Shown one piece after another: positions 23,570 through 35,376 of a stretch of DNA of 64,000 nucleotides. Source of the stretch: Phyllostachys edulis (Eukaryota > Streptophyta > Magnoliopsida > Poales > Poaceae); the NCBI GenBank assembly GCA_036346405.1, contig CM070562.1, forward strand, positions 109,692,999-109,756,998, read 5' to 3'. The notes under the pieces are model-generated. The model saw only the letters and a list, made by a program, of their open reading frames with translations, ran no database searches and was not told the origin of the DNA. A program made the position numbers and the translations under genes. Numbering within the stretch: position 1 is the first letter of the stretch; each line of letters begins with the position of its first letter.

Positions 23570-24240
23570 TTCTTTATTAATTGTGTAGTTAGTAAATTAG
23601 CTATAGTGAAATATTGGTAGTTAATTAGTTGTACTTATTTAAGCGTACTTAATTTAGTTGTTTTCAAATTTTCGTAATAGAATTTGTGTGAGTTTATTAG
23701 TCATAGCTAAATTAATCTTACGTAATTAATTAGTTGTAATTATTTAAACATAGTTAATTAGTTACCAATTAATTAGTCGTAATTAGTTAGTGTTACTTAA
23801 ATAATTAGTTGGAATTAATTAATCGTAGTTCGTTAAGTCTTAATTAATTAGTCATCATTAAATAGTCATCATTAATTAGTCATAATTAACTTAGTCATAG
23901 CTAATTAGCCATAATTAATTTAGTGGCCTTATTAAGCGTAATTATTTTTAACTAATCTATGGTAATAAATTAGTCATAATTATTTTAGTGATATTTAATT
24001 CATCGTAATTAATTTAGTCCTTAAAAATGTAGTTGTCATTAATATTTAGTTTGTGGTAATAAATTAGTCGTAACTATTTATTTGTAGTTCATTTGTGGTA
24101 ATTAATTAGTCTTATTTAATTTAATCATAACTAATTTAGTCGTCATTAATTTGGTCGTAGTTAATTAGTGTATATTAATTTGTTGTCTGTATTTAATCGT
24201 AATTTTTAACTTCTAGTAACTTATCGTCATTATCAATCTT
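23570..24240. repeat. AT-rich low-complexity array of TTAATTAGT-like words
   Basis: About 670 bp are dominated by variants of TTAATTAGTC/TAATTTAGTCGT with no strict period. There is no coding capacity. AT-rich tracts of this kind could act as a matrix-attachment or easily melted region, but that is speculation. Confidence 0.75.
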
Positions 24241-24411
24241 TTCATTAATAATCTGTCTCTTCCATCTCTTGTAAGCCATGCCTCTATCGGAGCTTCTAGA
24301 ACCCTTCTACGATGAGAATCACCGATGCAAGTCATGGATCGTCATGCGGATGGCCCTCCACCCCTCGTGCTTCGATCTAGGAGGGATGAAGAATATAGAC
24401 CCATCATTATG

Positions 24412-26232
24412 TGTTAAATAGAGTATTTTAGTAATTAATGACAATCGTCATGTGGACAAATATTTTCATGAGTTGGTAAAATAGGTTAAGTCACATGATG
24501 ATCAAGAAAATTGACGGCTCAATGTGTTGAAGGTCATAAAATCAAATGAGCTCAGAAACCCAATCTCGGAGAAAAGTGTGGATCACCATCCTAAAGCTCC
24601 AAGTGAATATGCAAGGCAAAGGTATGACTACCATAGGATAAGGATGTATTCCTAGTCTTTTACCGGTCTTGGTGTTTGGTGTAAAAACCGGATTATTTGT
24701 ATAGGTTGCCATAATATTAAGAGGGGTCTTGACTAGTAGCTTGAGTGTGTCATGTGTTGATAGCTTGTTTTGCTTGCTCTAGCTCTCGTTAACATGTTGC
24801 CGATATTTTGTGAATGTGTTTTGCAAATAGTTGAGACTCATGCATAATCCTTGTAGCATGTGACTTTAGTTTGCAAATATGTCTTACAAATTGTTTAAGT
24901 TCATGTACCATATTCCTTTTGGCGTGATTTTAAAAGTCAGCAAATGTGTTTTGCAGCTTATTGAGAATCTCGCCTTCAACCCTTGTTTGCATCTCGCATC
25001 AATCGGCAAATATGTTTTGCGATTTGAGTTGAAGAGAAGTGCAATATGTTTTTCAGCCTTCTCAGATTGGCGATTTGACCAGAGCATGGCAGTCTGACCG
25101 GCCCTTGAAGTGGTTGACCAAGTTGAGTGTCGGTCAAAACCTCATGGCGGTTTGACCGCCAGTATTGACCGACCTGACCGGTGGGCAACCAGCCTAACCG
25201 CCATGTGTTGGCCGGTCTAACCGGTCCCATGGTCAGCAGTATAACCGCAAATATAAGTGTGGTGCTACCGCAATGCGGTAAGACCGTTTTTTAGTTGGTG
25301 GTTTACTTTTTCTAGAAGAGTTGTTTTTCTGGTACTGCTTGATTCCTCTGTTGAGTGGTCTGACCGGCCCTTGTGAGGGTAGTCAGCCTGGATGTGTGTC
25401 CAACGACTAGTTTTACAGCCGTTGGAGTTAGGGCGATTTGACCGGTCATTGGTTGTTGGTTAGACCAGTTTGTCCTATTTTTCTAAAGATTCTCCTCCAA
25501 TAGCTAGTTTTCCTTGAGTTGGTATAAATATCCTTTGTGGCTGGTTGTGTGGAGAGTTGCTGGTGTCATTTTCATTCCCTCAAGCAAAGAGCAAGCCCTC
25601 TCCTCTCTTTTGTGTATGTGTTGCACTTAGTGAGCTTAGATAGCCAAATCCTAGTGCATGTATTGCATTAGGTGTTGGATTGTATATCCGTTGAGCTTAG
25701 ACACTTGATTTGTTCAAGTGGGCGTCTCTAACTTATTACTATTGGTGTTTGCTAACACCTAGATGGTTTGGAGGAGTTTGCACCGATGATCTTCTCAAAG
25801 AAGGTTGTGAGAAGACCCGGGCGGTTGTAAGTGGCTTGGTGCTCGCCATCTCTGGAGTAGAGGAAGGGCAACCCCGAGTGGATTCGAGGTGTAGGCTTAA
25901 TTTATGGAGCCGGTCTAATTCGTTTGGGTTTACCTCAACGTGGACTAGGGGAAACCGGTAATTTTCCGATCACCACGGGAAAAAGTTCAAGTGTTCTTAT
26001 GGTTTGCTTTCTTAAGCTTTACTTTCTTGCAATTTACATTTATAGAATTAAATTGCTTGCTTGTCTCCTTAGGATTTCATTCTTTGTCTTAGTCATAACT
26101 TGTTGGTGCTCTTAGCCAAGACTAGTTGTTTTAGGTTTTAATTAAACAAAATTGAGTTGATTTACAATTCCGCATAAAACTCGGTTTTAGCCAAAAGAAT
26201 TTTTAAAACCGTCTATTCACCTCAATCTTACA
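24412..26232 (+). mobile_element. Probable ~1.8-kb LTR (solo or fragment) of a retrotransposon
   Basis: Starts TGTTAAATAGAG and ends near TAAAACCGTCTATTCACCTC...TTACA, a 3' end style I recall from rice LTRs. The middle is rich in GACCGG/CCGGTC-type words (25080-25460), and TATAAATA-like sequence occurs near 25524. No unambiguous target duplication could be matched, so the borders are approximate. It is not coding. Confidence 0.5.
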
Positions 26233-26247
26233 AGGCATTACTAGCAG

Positions 26248-26440
26248 CTGGACGCTCGCTACGTCTCAATCCTTCGGGACACGGACTTGTTGCCCTTTGC
26301 GAGGCTGCTCTCCGTCGGACGCCACTTCACTCTGGACGGCAGTCTGATATTGGCACTTGTCGACAGGTGAAGACCCGAGACACACACACCTTTCACTTTC
26401 GGTGGGGTGAGATGACGGTCACTCTCCAGGTCTCCAGGAC
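26248..26440 (+). pseudogene. Plant-mobile-domain (PMD) fragment, frameshifted
   Basis: The plus frame reads LDARYVSILRDTDLLPFARL, then LDGSLILALVDR, a stop, and after a one-base shift THTFHFRWGEMTVTLQ. This follows the pattern of the plant mobile domain (…LVDRWRPETHTFH.P.GEMTVTLQDV) found in many MULE and gypsy-associated genes and in host MAIL proteins. The stop and the frameshift make it non-functional. It starts right next to the right end of the LTR-like sequence. Confidence 0.7.
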
Positions 26441-26889
26441 GTATCATTCTTGACCGGTCTCCGGATCAGGGGTGAGCCACTTGTTCCAGACTATCCGTCG
26501 ACGGACTGGAAGACCCGGTTGGGGCATCGGTTCGGTATACCTGTCCCTCCCCAATTGATTTTAATGCCTTGTTCGGCCTCCATTGCACCATGTCCAGCCA
26601 TATATCCCTATAGTTCATGTCTAAGTCATATAAGTGAAACTTTGCAATTTATGTACCAAAAAGGTGTTGTATGTCATAGTACTCGGAGATATATGGTGTA
26701 GACATCTGCCTCATTTGCACACATGCCTTGTACACATGCGAGCATGGCTTGTGCAGGAGCTTCGGTTTGTTGCAAGTGCAAGTAGCCACGTCACCCAGGG
26801 TGCATGCATGTTTCCTTTCCCCCTGGCATGACTGTTGATATATTTTTGCCGCAGCCTAATCTCGTACTTCCTCCTAAGGCCATCAATCA

Positions 26890-27565
26890 CTTAGATATCA
26901 TGCATTTGGGCCTTCTGCATCTTTTGGTCCATATACCTCTGCATGTTCTCGCACCACTGCTTCTCTTCTTTCAGTTGTCGTCTCGCTATGGTGGCTCTAT
27001 TGACGAAGTAACCAACCGTGCGAGTCCATGTCTCCTCAACGATCATTGTGATAGGGAGGCACTGCACATCTTTGAGCACGCTGTTGTACACCTTGGATAT
27101 GTTGGTCGTCATAATTCCGTACCTCGCACCGTCTGTGTCATAGAGCAGGGACCATTTCTCCAACTCAAGAGCGTGGAGATTAATAGACTACGTGAAACTT
27201 ATGCTACTCCTGGATTGCCCGCTCGCGGTCTGCTGTCCCTCCTGTGCCTCCGGAGTGGACTCCCTTGTATGCCTCGTAGTCCGGTGTTCGAGATCTATCC
27301 AGATGGACTCAAACTTTCGTCTCTGGTTCTACAGGCACAACGCCTCGAACGTCTTCATAAGTTCCTGACTATGGAATCGCATGAAGAAGTTCGATGCAAG
27401 ATATCTAATGCACCACCGGGTTTCCACGTCGTTCCATTGGTCAGGGGATTCCGTCCCATTCTTTATGGTGTTAAGAGCTAACAACAACACAGCATTTCGG
27501 TCTGTGATAAGGCATACGCGGGTCGGTCCCACACAACCGTCCGCTTCACATTTTCTAAATCTCAA
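26890..27565 (-). pseudogene. MuDR/MULE transposase fragment
   Basis: Two minus-strand segments resemble the conserved C-terminal half of Mutator-like transposases. The first (27565-27329) has VCLITDRNAVLLLAL and WNDVETRWCIRYLASNFF; the second (27163-26891) has YGIMTTNISKVYNSVLK followed by LPITMIVEETW. Frame breaks separate them, and the N-terminal and DDE regions upstream are not recognisable. It is a decayed copy; the plus-strand frame 26804-27481 is its shadow. Confidence 0.8.
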
Positions 27566-27719
27566 TTTTTATAGTTAGATAACATTCATCAACAAGTGGT
27601 AAAGGATATCCCCCTATCATATGGCTACTTGCCCAATTTCCCATTTGGATAGAAATCCAAAACTATTTAACAAGTTTTTTGAAATCAAAACCAAAATCTA
27701 ACTTGGAGTCAGGGTCCAG

Positions 27720-29346
27720 GTGGACATGGTATATGATAATTTCATGGTCGTCCCGCTGGAGATTCGCTCGAACAAAGACATCAGAACACTAGGAATTGCC
27801 ATGCATACTTTTATCTTGTGGCCTAAGAAGGACATCGCCCTGGACCCTGCAGTGTCGCGACCTCGACACGACCATTCCTCTCCAACGGGACCTTCGATGA
27901 CTCCACCTCAACCTTCGCTTCAGAAGGCCACCTCATCGGTTCTCGTGGAGAAGACACCGAAGGAATAAGAAAAGTGTGCTGCCGTATTGGTTCCCAAGTC
28001 GTCTCACAGGAAGACGTGTAGCGGGCAAGTCGTTAAGGCCAAATCGAAATCGAAGAACATTTAGACGCCTCCCAAGCCCGGGAAATACTCCCTCGGAAGT
28101 CCGTTGGCCTCCGACACAGTATTAACCCGCGCTGGAATAGGTTGTCAGGCTTTGCATGTCTCGTACATACGGAAGACCAAAGAGAAGGGGTGTGATACTA
28201 GAATCACCGTCAGATACACGAATGAGCATTTCTTCCACGAGCCGAACCACTTCGTCGTGGGCTTCGATGACTTATTCGACCTATTCAACCTCAATGCCCT
28301 CGACGCCTCGCTTCTACGATACTGGACACTGTAAGTGTGTACAATCAAGTTCTACATTCACGTAATATCGATAAATATCACAACTCATTGCTTATGTATA
28401 GATACATGATGAAAAATACCCGGGGATGGCAAGAACCGGTGGGTTTCCTCGACCCACACGTGGTCTTTGAGCAAACCATCACCGAAGACACATCCTACGT
28501 CGTGAAATACATAACGAAGGGATTGTTTGCTCAGGACGACAAGGACTACATACTAGTGCCCTACAACCAGAAGTAAGTGCTTCACTACTTGCTATACAAA
28601 TTTTATTTGTACTTTATACGTAGCACGAACTTAGATTTAATGACTATAGTGACATACATGAGTAGGTTCCACTGGATTCTTTTAGTCATTGTACCAAAGA
28701 GGAACAAGGTAATATACTTTGATTCCCTACTCAACAAAACCCACGACTTCACCCTTGTGGAAGGAATACACGACAGGTATGCTCATTTCCGCCATACATA
28801 ACTCTGTTGTAGTTTTCATTCGTTTGAAATGGCCGAGGATAACTTTTTGGAATCATGTAGGTCGTTCAACGCCTATGTTGCTGAGGAAGGGCCATACAAG
28901 GAATCAAGCGCCACACTGCAATACAGGAAGCGATTTCTGGTACGACCGACAACACAATAATTCTATATCACACTTCGTAATAACGTCTCTCGAACTGACT
29001 ATACCTATATATGTAATTTTATTTTTGCAGTGCCACTAGAAAAACAAGATCACCTATGTGCATTCTACGTTTGCCGTTATATGCAACAAACCATGGGTGC
29101 TAAGACGAATGATCCAGAGATTTGTCAATCTCGCAATAATTATTTCCTAATTATAAATTTAACTACATATTCTTACTACTTTACTCCTGCTAGCGACAGG
29201 GCATGATACTCGATTTAGATTCATTCGCTATGACCGAGATATCGGATGTTCGAGGAGCGCTCTACGGCTTCATCAAGACGGAGATCGTTAACTCCAGCGG
29301 AGAGTTTCACTTCGTCGACACCGCTGAACGACCTTCAAACAATTGA
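27720..29346 (+). pseudogene. Transposon-borne Ulp1-like cysteine protease gene, decayed or multi-exon
   Basis: Plus-strand segments separated by AT-rich, intron-like gaps carry MVYDNFMVVPLEIRSNKD (27723), TEDTSYVVKYITKGLFAQDD (about 28470) and FHWILLVIVPKRNKVIYFDS (28670). The last resembles the catalytic His segment of Ulp1/C48 proteases carried by plant CACTA elements and some MULEs. The final segment (29198-29346) reads GMILDLDSF...GEFHFVDTAE and ends with TGA. Exons could be joined, but I saw no Cys-box with confidence. It most likely belongs to the CACTA element ending at 29787. Confidence 0.6.
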
Positions 29347-29559
29347 TTTAATTGTAATTCACTTTGAGTAGTTGTAATTCAATTGTAACTCTAGTGACAA
29401 TACTTGAACATATTCTTTTGTAATTGATTTTGAGTTGTAAATGACCACTTTGGGTTGTCAACAATTGATTCATCTGTGATCTATTTGTTTTCTGCTTGCT
29501 TGTTTTCAGAGGGCATGGCTAGCAATTCCTGAGGCTAACCAAAAATCAGAAAAAATTTA

Positions 29560-29787
29560 GTTTTGTATGAAGAACTATCACAGATGGTTCTTGGTAAAAA
29601 CCGTCCGTGATAGTAACCATTCACAGACGGTTTTTAGTTGAAACCGTCTGTGTTGTGTATTTTCACAAACAGCTCAAAACCGTCTGTGATAACCGCCTGT
29701 TATCACAGACATACAAATTCAGACAGTTCAAAAATCGTCTGTGATGACGGTTCCAAACCGTCTATGATGAACTTTTGTGTAGTAGTG
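29560..29787. mobile_element. CACTA (En/Spm) transposon terminus with subterminal repeats
   Basis: On the minus strand the end reads CACTACTACACAAAAGTTC, the canonical CACTA terminus. Inward of it lie at least seven copies of an AAACCGTCTGTGAT-type motif in both orientations (29575-29770). The opposite terminus was not identified with certainty. Confidence 0.85.
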
Positions 29788-30819
29788 TCTAGTGAATTCT
29801 ATGTCGGTATTCTACTGAATTCTATGTACTTAATTCTATATAATTCTACTCGCTATTCTACTTAATTCTACTCGCTACAGCTCAAATATGTGCTTAATTC
29901 TACAAAATTTGACATAATGTACAAAGTTGCAAAAAAATGTACCTGCAAGATGGCCGACCGAATCATATGCTCTGTCAATCTCTCTCCTCCACGAGGAATT
30001 AGCAGAGCTTTGCTACCTTTCTTCTCTCCCTCTCCTCCTCTTTTCTGGTTTTTTTGGAATTAAAATGAGCTTTGAAGTGATTTTCGAGGGTTTTATACAT
30101 AGGATCCTGTCGCCGGTCCGTCTTCCTGTCGCCATGGCGACAGGGAGCTATTTTTGTAATTTTTTTAGGTGATTATTTATTTTTGTATTTATCTTTTAAA
30201 ATAATATTATTTTAAAAAAATCTATTTGTACTCATGTTGTTGAACTGAGTTGTACGATCGTATCGAGTGATCTGTTTGGAATGGGTCAGTCGGTATGTTT
30301 TGGACTTAATTTTTCACTGTGATATTTACATGATCTGCGCACTCTACAAGATAAATGCCACGGCGTAGGGTTACATGCGGCCACTTTTGAATTTTGATTC
30401 GGGAAAAATAGAGTAATTATGATGGGATTCACAGCTGAAGTGCGTGAGAAAATGCATCAAGAAACTATTCTGCAACTGAAAATGATGACGATGCTCACCT
30501 ACGAACTATATTATATATCGTGACATGTTTTGTTCGTAAGTACAACAACAATAATTCAACCATGCGGCTAACTTGATCGTTTCGGTGCCGTAGGTTATGT
30601 CGGACCCTACTTACATTGATTATCGAGGAGAATCATCACATCTAAGAGCATGTACAATAGTGTGATATTAGCTATCTGTAAGTTTTGACACATAAGACAC
30701 GAGATGATGTGAAGGAGAGAGAGCGTGGAGAATTGAGTCGTCTCTCATGCAATAGTCGACTGTAACACGAGAAACAAGATTTTAAGCTAGGATCGCATTC
30801 CAAGTTCTTTAGATGATTT
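29788..30819. other. Intergenic or transposon-derived, no gene recognised
   Basis: Begins with short TTCTACT(T/C)AATTCTA repeats (29795-29910) and contains the 20-bp palindrome at 30125. At 30650 an AGAGCATGTACAATAG motif occurs, similar to the ends of small grass MITEs, but no partner end was found. Confidence 0.4.
30125..30144. repeat. Perfect 20-bp palindrome
   Basis: CCTGTCGCCATGGCGACAGG is fully self-complementary and preceded by a second CCTGTCGCC at about 30106. It can form a GC-rich cruciform or hairpin in otherwise AT-rich surroundings. Confidence 0.95.
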
Positions 30820-31289
30820 TCAACTAAATTGGTTGAATAAGAGGGGAGCTAATGATTATAACCTTGTCATGTTTAGTTTTACAGCATCACCTTGGAATCT
30901 ATGAAAATATAGGAACAAAATAATGTTTGACAAGAATTTCTCTAAGCAACCATTGGATGTGATTTTCAGTTTTCTATCTTGTTTGTAGCACTGGAGTATT
31001 CTCATCAAAAGGGGCGACAAAGAGCAGATGAGGTGTTTCTTGTCGACTTTTGAAGACTGGATTAAAGACTTTTGCGCTATGAATAGTTCTGATCATCTCT
31101 GTAATAGGCTAGATTGAGCTTTGATTAGTTATGTTCTTTTTGTAAGTCTGGAAGAAGGTTTTTTGGTTCTCATATCCTGAATTCTGCATGTTATTGTAAG
31201 CTGATGTTCCCATCCTTGTTCTTTCTTTTCCTTGTAAGAACTTTTATGTGCTTTCTATAAAAAGCTGGATTTTCCTTTGTCAAAAAAAA
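30820..31289 (+). pseudogene. 3' end of a LINE (non-LTR retrotransposon) ORF2 and tail
   Basis: The plus strand encodes, with stops, WNL-KYRNKIMFDKNFSKQP and HWSILIKRGDKEQM. That matches the C-terminal pattern after the reverse transcriptase of plant LINEs (ALWNTRN..VFEGKF...W..LLK..D). A T-rich 3'UTR-like stretch and a short poly(A) (31281-31288) follow. Severely 5'-truncated. Confidence 0.55.
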
Positions 31290-31440
31290 TTTGTATATGG
31301 ATGAACGGTCTATAGATATATGTAAAAAGATAACTCATTGTAAAAATTATTTTTAGTGTTGTCTATAGATGACATGGAGGGATACTATTGACAACAATTA
31401 TCTATACTATTGTACATGCCGTAACAAGGCGAAAGAAACC

Positions 31441-34400
31441 TCAATCTAGTCTACAAAACCCGACATGGAATTCTCCATGGTTAATTCCTCGCGACCACAA
31501 TGTGTGCCTAAAATTCACCCACTGATTATCCTCCGGAGACGCCACAAGTCCACTCGCCGACGCGTGATTCCCGCACATAATTCCCTCTTCTTCCATGCCC
31601 ATTGGATTCGCAATCGCCGGCAACGACGCATGCCTCCCGTGCGTGGACTGTCCCCGTTGTGTCTCATCTGTTCTATCCCTCCTCTTCTTCTGTTCTGCTT
31701 CCCGGTTAACGATACATGCGTTGTGGCGGCCCAACCCTAGGGCACCCGAGAGGTCCTCCCAGGATCTCCCAGGAAGTCCCTGAGGACCTCCCAGGAGGTC
31801 CGGTAGCACCTCCCAAGACCCGGGTAGGACCTGCCCCCGGTAGTACCCATCGAGACCCCGGTAGGACTGCTCGAGGATACCACCGAGGGAAGTGGGAGCC
31901 ACGGGGAGATCCCTGATTGTCACAGCCAACTCAGGAGAGGTCGAGGGACCAGACTTGAGGAGGTCGTGAAGCCTGAGAGATCGCCCTATGATCCCCAGCG
32001 TGAACTGAGCTAGTCCCAAGGATCACAAGCTAGCTCTTCACAGCATACAAGAATGGTAACATCCACGACATAAACTTTATTTACAACATAGCAACTGAGT
32101 TGTTTACAAAAGGTGGTCTTGGGCCAAAAGCAAGTTTACAAAAGAACAGAAACAGACGTCCATCCACTATACCACAGGCAAAATGGTTGGAGGGCACAAC
32201 CTACGCATCCTGGTCCTCTTCTTCACTGCTATTGTCTTCTCCTGGCAAAGATTTCATTGAGCAAGAGTGAGCACTACTACTGTGCTCGCAAGTCACACCC
32301 GTGGAGTAACAAAATGACATGCATACATGGATATACAAAAGAAGGCATAATATGGTTGATTTGCGTAAAGCCAAGTTTCTTTCAATTACAAATACTAAGT
32401 TCCAAAGCAGGTTTTTAATAGATCAAATTCATTTTCAAAACTTGATTTTCAGTTGGATAGCATTCATCAACAAGTTGGTGAAGGATACCCTCCTGTCACA
32501 AGGCTCCCTGCCCAAAACCTATGGGATAGAAATCCCAAAACAGTTTAATAAACATTTCCAGAAACCAAAACCAATATCTAACTCCGAGTGGCCTCTGCCA
32601 GCATGTCCATAACCGCGGACATGGCTATTCGAATAGATTTACACTCGACCGAGGATGTGCACTTTACCCACATGACATGATTCCTCTAGTTTATCCAGCA
32701 TCCGTCAATGCCACCTCTCACTACCAAAGGTAAGAGGTCTAGAGTTCATGACAAAGCCTTTACAATGCATTGTTCCACCACAGCCCCTCCTCGCTAAGGT
32801 TTCGCCTCCTTTGGATACAAATCCGCAGGATCGGGGCCCCCTCTTGCGCCAGTGGGAACATAGGTTATAAAAAACCATAGGCCATAGAAGACCTCCCACA
32901 CATCCAAATGGAACAACTGCGGTGGAATTTCTGTAAATTAATTGGCCAGGTCCCACACCCCATACTGGAGACATGTGGTTGCACGATTTTGGCATAGCCC
33001 ATTATAGGCCTAGCATTGGAGGCTCAAAGACCGGTCCTCAACTGACTTGGGCGACAACCACAAACCCCTGGACCTCCACCTTATCCAGGATAGAGTCCGT
33101 GCACAAACATTGTACCAGCCAAGCAAACCAATTTGCCCAAGTCCAAATCAATTTCCATTTTCTTTGCTTCCCCAGCAACATTTTCATATTCCCATGACAA
33201 CCCAATGCCATGGTCAAAATATTTTAAACAATAGTTGGTCATGAAGGTAAAGATTTCCCAAAATCAAGTACTTTTGGTCTAAGCAAGACTAAGCATATGG
33301 TTTTTCAATTGCTCCTGGTTCACACTATTGTATCAACAAGATTTTTGTCTAAGGTGACAACAGATTTGGTTCAATGTCAAAGTTGGCCATATGAAGGAAA
33401 TAGGCATAACTATGTGTCAAAGACAGGTATTGAAATAACTTAGTAGAAATAAGCATGCATTATACTTTGAAATTGAACATAAATAAATTGAAATATTGGG
33501 TGTAATATGATCAAGAGCATGACTTGCCTTGCTCACTGACTTGGGAGTCTTCTTCTTCAGTACACTCACGTTCCTTAGTGTCTTCGCGATCTATTCGGGA
33601 GAAAAAGGGGACAAATTTAAACCAAGTTCCAAATAAAGAGCCAAAAGAACTTTAAAAGAAAATCCAAAACTCAACCAACAGAAGTATCTCACGCTCAAAA
33701 TAGGTTCCTTGGGAGAGGTCCCAACTTACTGGGGAGAGGTCCAATGCGGAAGGTCTTCACAGAAGACCAGAGGGGTGACTTAGCAAAAGACCAAGATGAT
33801 GACACTTGCGCAGAGTCCAAGGAGGTGATCTTCAGATGTAGCCATAGAGTTCCGAAGAGAATCCAAAGGAAGAGGTCCTGGAAGAGACATAACCTCTTAT
33901 TGTGGCGATAGGAACAAGAACAGATCAATACACAAGGAAACTTACCCGCAATAAGAAAGATGTGACGAGTGAAGGAGAGGTCGAAGGCAATATGGGCGGC
34001 TAAGGTCGGCGCCCAAGCTCCGGTTGAGCCTGCAATGGTGAAAATACGATGAAGGGGGGTGCTCCTAGCAATGCTCTTGGCAGAAAGGCCTCCCAGGAAG
34101 CTACTGAGTGTGAGCCAAAGTGTTGAGTGTGGAAAAAAGGTGGCAAGGAAGGGCTCCTGGGGCTAGTTATAGTCAAAGGGAGTGAAAAGATCAGTCGACG
34201 CGTACATGACTTGGTGGGCATGAAAAATAGGCAAAGCAGATGCGGGGTGTCAAAGGAAAATAATAAAGGACATTGTGTCTTGTTGCGGGGAGCAGAACTA
34301 GAAAAGACACCAATAGTGTCCCAAAATGACCCCATTCAATGGGAGCGACCACTTTCATGGCTGCATTTAATCGACAAGACATGCATTAAATGCTCATGGT

Positions 34401-35376
34401 ACTAGTGTGGCGGGGAAAAATAAGACTGGGTAAGCCTGGCAGGTGGGACCAGTCAAATTTAGAAACGGTTGGGTCAAAGAGGGGGGGGGTCCCGACCTGC
34501 AAGAGAGGTCAGGCTTAGGAGATTCTAAGATCCAGGGAGGTCTGGACGGTTAAGATTTTCAAGGGGAGGTCTTGACGGTCCAGATGTTCAAGGAGGGAGG
34601 TCTGGGTTGTTAAGATCTCAAGGGGGAGATCTTAACGGTCCAGATTTACAAAGAGAAGGTCTGGAGGCTAAGAGGTCCTGATATACACAAAGGAGGTCTG
34701 GACACGAGGTGGTCCAAATACATATAGAGGCGGTCCACGTGACTAAGAGGTTCTGACAACTAGGATCTCATCAAGGGAGGTCCTGGCTGAGGGGATCCTT
34801 GCAAAAAGGAGGTCCTGACTGTTAGGATCTCTCCAACGGGGAGGTCCTATCAGTTAGGCTCTCACGAAGGGAGGTCCCACGGGCTCAAGGAGGTCTTGAG
34901 AGGAGGTCCAAAGAACTAGGTCGACAAGGGGAAGTCCTGATCGCTAGGATCTCCACAATGGGAGGTCTTGGCGGCGAGGATCTCATTATAGGAGGTCCTA
35001 GAGGTTCGGGAGGAGATCTTCGGAGGTTAGGAGTTCCTAAGTTAAGCGAGCAAGGAGGTCCAATGGATGGGGAGGTCCAAAGAACTTAAATTCGAAGGAA
35101 GGCCTAAACATATAGGCACATCCTAACCAAGAGAAGGTCTGGGCCACATAAGAGGTTCCAACCGTATTCATCATAGAGGAGGTCTAGACCGCAGAGGTCT
35201 AAACCGAACATAACACAAAAGAGAGAGACTGAGGGGAGAATTGGCCAACATATAGAAGAGGTGACAACACGAAGCTCAAACCTCTCCAACTGAACCAACT
35301 TTGAATTCTCATCAAAACAAAATAGTTTTATTTTGTTTTACAAATTAAAAAGGGTTTGGAAAATCAGGATGTTACA
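31441..35376 (-). mobile_element. Large LTR-retrotransposon fragment with GGAGGTC-rich LTR
   Basis: Read on the minus strand, 35376 starts TGTAACATCCTGATTTTCC, a common plant LTR start. The sequence GGATGTTACCA at 32064-32054 could be the matching LTR end, giving a ~3.3-kb LTR. It contains a degenerate array of (G)GGAGGTC(C/T) words between 34490 and 35180. The part beyond (32053-31441) would be internal sequence and contains an open minus frame (32019-31441) of unknown nature starting MGLAQFTLGIIG. No flanking duplication was found, so this is partial and the type is uncertain. Confidence 0.5.

Larger units (their letters stand above)
22599..24411 (+). other. Probable transposon-derived stretch with subterminal-type repeats
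   Basis: 22599-22790 starts CAGTACAAG and repeats ACCGACAG/GACGG motifs in both orientations, like the subterminal region of a CACTA element with a degenerate end. A GC-rich segment (22880-23330), an AT-rich low-complexity zone, and at 24278 a short frame beginning MPLSELLEPFYD follow; that frame matches no family I recognise. A long LTR-like sequence begins at 24412. Confidence 0.4.

Noticed and set aside
26804..27481. 225-codon plus-strand frame
   Set aside because: It is the shadow of the minus-strand MuDR-type transposase fragments.
22599..29787. One large CACTA element running from CAGTACAAG to the GTAGTAGTG end
   Set aside because: The two sides have different subterminal repeat motifs and the flanking triplets differ, so they probably belong to different elements.
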